A DNA stretch of 25,845 bases from an uncultured bacterium (GTDB lineage: Bacteria; Cyanobacteriota; Vampirovibrionia; Gastranaerophilales; Gastranaerophilaceae). The DNA lies in contig URHD01000028.1 of assembly GCA_900547585.1 (NCBI GenBank), forward strand, positions 1-25,845. The letters run 5' to 3'. This document shows, piece by piece, positions 22,611-25,845 of the stretch; position 1 is the first letter of the stretch; every line of letters begins with the position of its first letter. The translations under genes and the position numbers were made by a program. A model generated the notes under the pieces. That model had not been told where the DNA came from, searched no databases, and worked only from the letters and a program-made list of their open reading frames with translations.

Positions 22611-22626
22611 CATGTGACGTCGCATG
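22611..22626. promoter_or_regulatory. 16-bp palindrome upstream of the Xre gene
   Basis: CATGTGACGTCGCATG is symmetric except for one pair (CATG-N-GACGTC-N-CATG). It lies about 60 bp before a TATAAT and 75 bp before the regulator's ATG, a suitable place for an operator, possibly autoregulatory. A second short palindrome, AGCCTGATAGGCT, is at 22554-22566. The rest of the 320-bp gap 22381-22700 is AT-rich with no gene. Confidence 0.4.
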
Positions 22627-22685
22627 TCAATAATAAATTTTTCATGAAGCAGTTTTACAGCCTTAAAATCCGCGCGGGGAGCGGA

Positions 22686-22691
22686 TATAAT
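22686..22691 (+). promoter_or_regulatory. TATAAT close to the Xre start (leaderless?)
   Basis: TATAAT at 22686-22691 ends 9 bp before the ATG at 22701. A transcript would begin at about 22698, leaving no room for a ribosome site, and none is seen. The -35 position is weak (TAAAAT). Confidence 0.4.
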
Positions 22692-22700
22692 GCCAATATT

Positions 22701-23369
22701 ATGAAAACATTTAAAGAAGCACTTGGTGCAAAAATCAGAGAATATAGAAAAAGCCGCGGGCTAACTCAGGAAAAGCTTGCCGAGATTATTGATGTGAATC
22801 AAAGACAGCTCGTGAGAATAGAATCCGGCGAAAATTATCCGTCAGCCGAAACTTTTGAGAAAATTTGTCTTGCGCTTGAGATTTCTCCTGACGCATTTTT
22901 CAAATTCGAATGGCAAATTAAAGAAAAGATTATGAAAACCGGCACTTACAATGTTCCTGTGTTGAGCCTTGTCAAAAAGGACGAAAATGTGACGGTGAAA
23001 ACAGAATCGCCTGCTTTGAAAAAGGAATTCAGCAAAAAGCGTACCTTCCCGTCAAGCAAATCCGAACTTTCAATGATAGAAACAGCAAGAAAAATCGGCA
23101 CTCCGATAAAAGTTCAATATTTTGACGGGCGCCAGCGTGACGGAATAAAAGTTTATAATCCCGACGGAACGATTGAAACGCTTGTTTCTCAAGAAGATAT
23201 CAAACAATTCAAAATTTATGACGATATTCTGGCTAAAATGAAGAAAATTTCTGCCGACAAACAAAAACTTGAATTCATAAACCTCGCGCTCAACGCTTTT
23301 TCAGATAAAGAAGCCTTGCAGGAATTGATGATTACGGTCAAAGGCATGCTGCTTCTTCAGGATAAGTGA
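22701..23369 (+). CDS. Xre-family transcription regulator
   Basis: Residues 7-62 form a Cro/C1-type helix-turn-helix: LGAKIREYRKSRGLTQEKLAEIIDVNQRQLVRIESGENYPSAETFEKICLALEI. The remaining 160 residues hold a beta segment (PIKVQYFDGRQRDGIKVYNPDGTIETLVSQEDIKQF) and a C-terminal helix bundle, probably ligand-binding or dimerising. I start at ATG 22701 (222 aa), where Cro/C1 proteins normally begin; a frame extending to 22614 is open but would add 29 unrelated residues. No SD precedes it and a -10 lies just upstream, so it may be leaderless. It stands alone, with repeat D3 after it. Confidence 0.85.
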   Translation: MKTFKEALGAKIREYRKSRGLTQEKLAEIIDVNQRQLVRIESGENYPSAETFEKICLALEISPDAFFKFEWQIKEKIMKTGTYNVPVLSLVKKDENVTVKTESPALKKEFSKKRTFPSSKSELSMIETARKIGTPIKVQYFDGRQRDGIKVYNPDGTIETLVSQEDIKQFKIYDDILAKMKKISADKQKLEFINLALNAFSDKEALQELMITVKGMLLLQDK

Positions 23370-23386
23370 TTTATAATCTGGATGAG

Positions 23387-23510
23387 TAAAAGAACGGATA
23401 TTTGTCTTTGCAGTGACTATGGGGGAGGCTGCTTTGAGCAAAAATTGTTAACATTTTTCCCCGCATAGCCGGAGGAATCGGAACGGAAAAGACAAATATC
23501 CATTCTTTTA
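23387..23510 (+). repeat. Family D palindromic element, copy D3
   Basis: Arms 23387-23409 (TAAAAGAACGGATATTTGTC...) and 23488-23510 (...GACAAATATCCATTCTTTTA) match at 22 of 23 positions as inverted repeats. Inside, GCAGTGACTATGGGGGAG (23410-23427) and GCATAGCCGGAGGAATCGGA (23463-23482) are the conserved core. It fills the gap between the Xre stop and the end of the convergent GH13-like gene. Confidence 0.9.
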
Positions 23511-23533
23511 TTTTCACTTTCACTTTTGCGGGA

Positions 23534-24982
23534 TTACATGTTTAATGCATAAGCAAAGATTTCTCCGGCATGGTGGTTGTAGGCGATTCCGTCTTCTTTT
23601 GTGAAAAGATTGTTCCAGTGGCTGTTTGCGTCACCGAAAGCGGAATATGATGGGTTGCACATCATCAAATGGTGCGTGTTTGTGTCATATCTGAGCGGAA
23701 AAAGGTCATGCATCTGCATAAAACTCGGCAATTTGTCGGCTGCGTGGTTGTAACCGAACAGGCATGAGCGCATGCGGTTTAATCTTTGTTCATAACAGTA
23801 CCAGCCTTCGTCATTGTCGTTTGAAACTTCGGGCCCGGGGGCGTATTCTCGGCAGTATTTGTATTCTTCAGACCATCTTTTGATGTCTTCAATGTTGTCA
23901 GCGTCGCCCCACGCGGTTCCGCAGGTTACGCCCATGCCTTTGTAGCGGTTTATGTCCCAGTCGCAGCGCTCGCCCGCAAAACTCAGGTCATTGCGGTTTG
24001 AGCGGCTTCTTATTTCATAAAAAATGTACTGCATAAGCCCGTAATCAGGCGTTTTTCCCACTCCGGTGTAAAAATGGGGCTGGTAGCCGTCAACATGTTT
24101 TAGCGAATCAAAGAAAATCGCGTCAAAACCGAGATTTATTGCTTTGACGTTTTCGTTGATGAAAAGCTCGACGTGTTCATCGTTTTCCCATTTAAAAGGT
24201 TCATCCGGACGGTCAAAAGAGGCGATTTTGAGCTGGTCTTCGGATATAAGCATGCGAAAACCGGTTTTTAGCCCCCGAAAATGCGCAATATCGTTGAAAG
24301 CGCGGATTTGTTCGTCCGGAGAAACCGACGGTGTTTGATTTTCGAGCCCGGGAAGCAGAATATTTGCGCTATATCCGGTGTTGAGGCGGATTCCGTAGAG
24401 TGAATTTTCTTCCCATGGGGCTTTGTTGTAGCCGTCGCCGTAAATGTTCGGGAAAAGCTGAGAAAGAATAACACAGTTTGCCCAGCTCCTTGCGGAGGGC
24501 GGGATTGCACCCAGAAGCTTTATTGCGCTCAGCATTCCGCCCGAACATTTATTTTTTTGCATTCGTGCAATGGCGCGGTTGTTGATTTCTATGTAATTTG
24601 CGTTTCTGCCCCATTTGTCGCCGTAATCCGGGGTTTCGATTTTCGGCGGAAATATCTGATAAAAGAATCCGCTTTCTGTCAGCGTGGAAATCGTTTCGAG
24701 GGATTCTTTCAGCGTGCGGTTCAGAAGTGTTGCGGGCGTGATTCTTGCCATCCAGCGTTTGTTTCGGGCATAATCTATCCCGCGGTAGGCGAATTCGTCA
24801 GCCCAGTGGTCTTTTTTGAGGATAATTGAGCCTGAAATCGCTTTCAAAAGCTTATTTACAGGCGTGGATTCTTCCCAGAACCGCTCTTTTAGCAGTTCGT
24901 AGATGGTATTTTCATAATCCTGAATGTCGAAAACGTTAGATTTGTTTTTTGTATTGATTTTTTGTGCGGCGTTTTTTTCCAT
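23534..24982 (-). CDS. Divergent GH13-like TIM-barrel protein
   Basis: The 482-aa protein has no signal peptide. Residues 284-298 (LGFDAIFFDSLKHVD) resemble alpha-amylase conserved region II (GFRxDxxKH), with Asp292 as the possible nucleophile, and 333-340 (LSFAGERC) resembles region III, with Glu338 as possible acid/base. The usually invariant Arg two residues before the nucleophile is Phe here, so activity is uncertain. Asn and Trp-rich loops (DKWGRNANYIEINN, GWYCYEQRLNRM) fit a sugar-binding barrel. It could act on glycogen-like glucan or be a non-catalytic relative. TATACT at 24989-24994 is only 6 bp before the ATG and no SD is present, so the mRNA may be leaderless. Confidence 0.6.
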   Translation of the reverse strand: MEKNAAQKINTKNKSNVFDIQDYENTIYELLKERFWEESTPVNKLLKAISGSIILKKDHWADEFAYRGIDYARNKRWMARITPATLLNRTLKESLETISTLTESGFFYQIFPPKIETPDYGDKWGRNANYIEINNRAIARMQKNKCSGGMLSAIKLLGAIPPSARSWANCVILSQLFPNIYGDGYNKAPWEENSLYGIRLNTGYSANILLPGLENQTPSVSPDEQIRAFNDIAHFRGLKTGFRMLISEDQLKIASFDRPDEPFKWENDEHVELFINENVKAINLGFDAIFFDSLKHVDGYQPHFYTGVGKTPDYGLMQYIFYEIRSRSNRNDLSFAGERCDWDINRYKGMGVTCGTAWGDADNIEDIKRWSEEYKYCREYAPGPEVSNDNDEGWYCYEQRLNRMRSCLFGYNHAADKLPSFMQMHDLFPLRYDTNTHHLMMCNPSYSAFGDANSHWNNLFTKEDGIAYNHHAGEIFAYALNM

Positions 24983-24988
24983 ACTGAC

Positions 24989-25010
24989 AGTATAGGGGGC
25001 ATTTTGCCCC
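24989..25010 (-). promoter_or_regulatory. -10 box and hairpin before the GH13-like gene
   Basis: On the minus strand GGGGC-AAAAT-GCCCC (24996-25010) forms a 5-bp stem directly followed by the -10-like TATACT (24989-24994). The hairpin occupies the -35 to -10 spacer. The predicted transcript would start at or next to the ATG. Confidence 0.35.
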
Positions 25011-25141
25011 GAAACATTGCCGCAAAATACCGTTTTTTAATTTTTTAAACGGTCGATAAACCACCCGATGGGGGGATTTTAAATTTAAGCAATAAATAAC
25101 CTTATCCCCGTCTTTTTCACCCAATCATGCCCCGAAAAACC

Positions 25142-25597
25142 TTATCTCAAGCGATAAAGCCAGACGCATTCGGATTCGTCGCCTTCAATTTGCATCCCGT
25201 CGGTCAGAAAATCAATATAAACCTCATCATCGCCCGTTGAGCCGAGAATTTGGACTTCATGCGGTTGAAACTCAAAATTTTCCAAATCAACCTTATGCCT
25301 GTAAGGTCCTGCGTAGATAGGCAGGTCAGGCCTGCCGATTTCTCCGGTGAGCTTTTTGGCGTATTCGATAATCGCATCGCGAATCGCGTCATTGTACTGA
25401 TATTTCGCGCTGAGCTCGATATTGTCAAGCACAAGCGCTTCTTCTTCGTCAACATCGGCAATGTAGCACATCGTGTTGCCCACAAATTCCTTTCCGTCCA
25501 TAACTTCAATGCCGGAAATGCATTTGTTCATGATATATGTCGGAGCGCTCCATTCGTTGCAGCCCGTGCCGACCGCTGTGCAGCAGCCTGCATGATT
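25142..25597 (-). CDS. C-terminal part of a UGA-interrupted gene
   Basis: This frame continues that of the upstream part directly after a UGA at 25598-25600. It reads NHAGCCTAVGTGCNEWSAPT, then YIMNKCISGIEVMDGKEFVGNTMCYIADVDEE and on to VWLYRLR. Met at 25531 opens a 129-aa ORF, but no ribosome site precedes it and the 22 residues before it look coding (CC, GTGCNEW). The section has seven cysteines in its first part and an acidic, beta-rich end (DDEVYIDFLTDGMQIEGDESE). No family is recognised. It could be one end of a selenoprotein, a pseudogene or a readthrough product. No strong terminator follows; a CCACCC/GGGGGG hairpin lies near 25063. Confidence 0.6.
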   Translation of the reverse strand, partial: NHAGCCTAVGTGCNEWSAPTYIMNKCISGIEVMDGKEFVGNTMCYIADVDEEEALVLDNIELSAKYQYNDAIRDAIIEYAKKLTGEIGRPDLPIYAGPYRHKVDLENFEFQPHEVQILGSTGDDEVYIDFLTDGMQIEGDESECVWLYRLR

Positions 25598-25845
25598 TCA
25601 GAGGAAAAGCGCGTGAGAAATGTTGTTCATGTCGGTTTGGTGGACTTCAAGCTCGACTTCGCCGTCGTTTTTCATGTTTTGCGCGTTTTTGTAGTCGTTT
25701 GCTCTGAGTTTCAACATGTGGTTAAGCAGCGTGGTTCTGGCGTTTTCGACTTTTTTGTCATCAGATGATGTGTTCCAGAAGTCTTCTTTGTTCATAAAAC
25801 ATTTTATTGCTTCAATTGCCTTTCCGAGCCGGTCAAATTTAATCG
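25598..25845 (-). CDS. Upstream part of the UGA-interrupted gene, partial
   Basis: The frame is open from the right edge of the window (…IKFDRLGKAIEAIKCF) through MNKEDFWNTSSDDKKVENAR to QTDMNNISHALFL and then UGA. The Met at 25795 has no SD and the frame is open before it, so the true start lies outside the window. The part seen is polar and helical (TLLNHMLKLRANDYKNAQNMKNDGEVELEV). It continues in the same frame past the UGA into the cysteine-rich part. The function is unknown. Confidence 0.55.
   Translation of the reverse strand, partial: IKFDRLGKAIEAIKCFMNKEDFWNTSSDDKKVENARTTLLNHMLKLRANDYKNAQNMKNDGEVELEVHQTDMNNISHALFL

Noticed and set aside
24936..25124. 62-codon open frame upstream of the GH13-like gene
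   Set aside because: It overlaps the start of that gene out of frame, has a basic random-looking sequence and no SD.
25204..25509. 101-codon open frame overlapping the interrupted gene
   Set aside because: It is the +1 shadow of the coding frame, without SD and with skewed composition.
25142..25845. Genome-wide recoding of UGA
   Set aside because: pabA, pabBC, the HNH gene and the first TPR gene all end with TGA at sensible positions.
1..25845. tRNA or rRNA genes
   Set aside because: No cloverleaf with GTTCRA loop or rRNA core sequence was found by eye.

Overview
The window looks like a chromosomal segment from a Gram-negative, flagellated, moderately AT-rich bacterium. A heptosyltransferase-type GT9 enzyme implies an LPS-like envelope, and motA, motB, fliL, fliM and fliN imply a flagellar motor. 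The gene mix, the absence of photosynthesis genes here, an ADP-forming acyl-CoA synthetase and N-termini of the type 'INPI..F.GRKKTSFAG' suggest an uncultured gut Melainabacteria/Vampirovibrionia (Gastranaerophilales-like) genome. That assignment is inference from memory, about even odds. Most genes lie on the minus strand.

Layout. 1-460: a self-contained gene for a 53-aa protein, with extended -10 promoter, consensus SD and GNRA-loop terminator. 488-2076: ndk-tgt, overlapping stop/start. 2223-4900: a membrane-anchored TPR protein translationally coupled to a GAF-GGDEF diguanylate cyclase. 4901-5690: two interspersed repeat families with two small genes, one AbrB/MazE-like. 5754-6575: a PlsC-type acyltransferase, overlapping tail to tail with pabA. 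6564-9076: a PabB-PabC fusion plus PabA, the p-aminobenzoate branch of folate synthesis; the fusion gene carries three in-frame repeat insertions. 9104-11219: an HNH-like zinc protein and a GT9 glycosyltransferase. 11321-15374: motA-motB-fliL-fliM-fliN-orf115, the stator and switch of the flagellar motor. 15715-20395: a cysteine-rich secreted protein, an ADP-forming acetate-CoA ligase and a TPR protein. 20408-21017: a tiny ORF ending in a terminator, then a tandem repeat. 21018-25845: a secreted nitroreductase, a secreted small protein, an Xre regulator, a GH13-like protein, and a gene running off the window that is interrupted by one in-frame UGA.

The most unusual content is the repeat population. 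Family A is a 39-bp REP-like hairpin, family B a GTTGGGCT/AGCCCAAC hairpin, and family C an 86-bp unit with a GGGACACAGTCCC core. They fill intergenic gaps. Family D has three copies with a conserved core (AGTGACTATGGGGGAG ... GGAGGAATC.GAACG), each enclosed by terminal inverted arms that are complementary within a copy but different in sequence between copies. Two D copies and one B copy sit inside pabBC without breaking the frame, reminiscent of Rickettsia palindromic elements. The in-frame UGA near the right edge (25598-25600), in a cysteine-rich context, is the second strongest lead.
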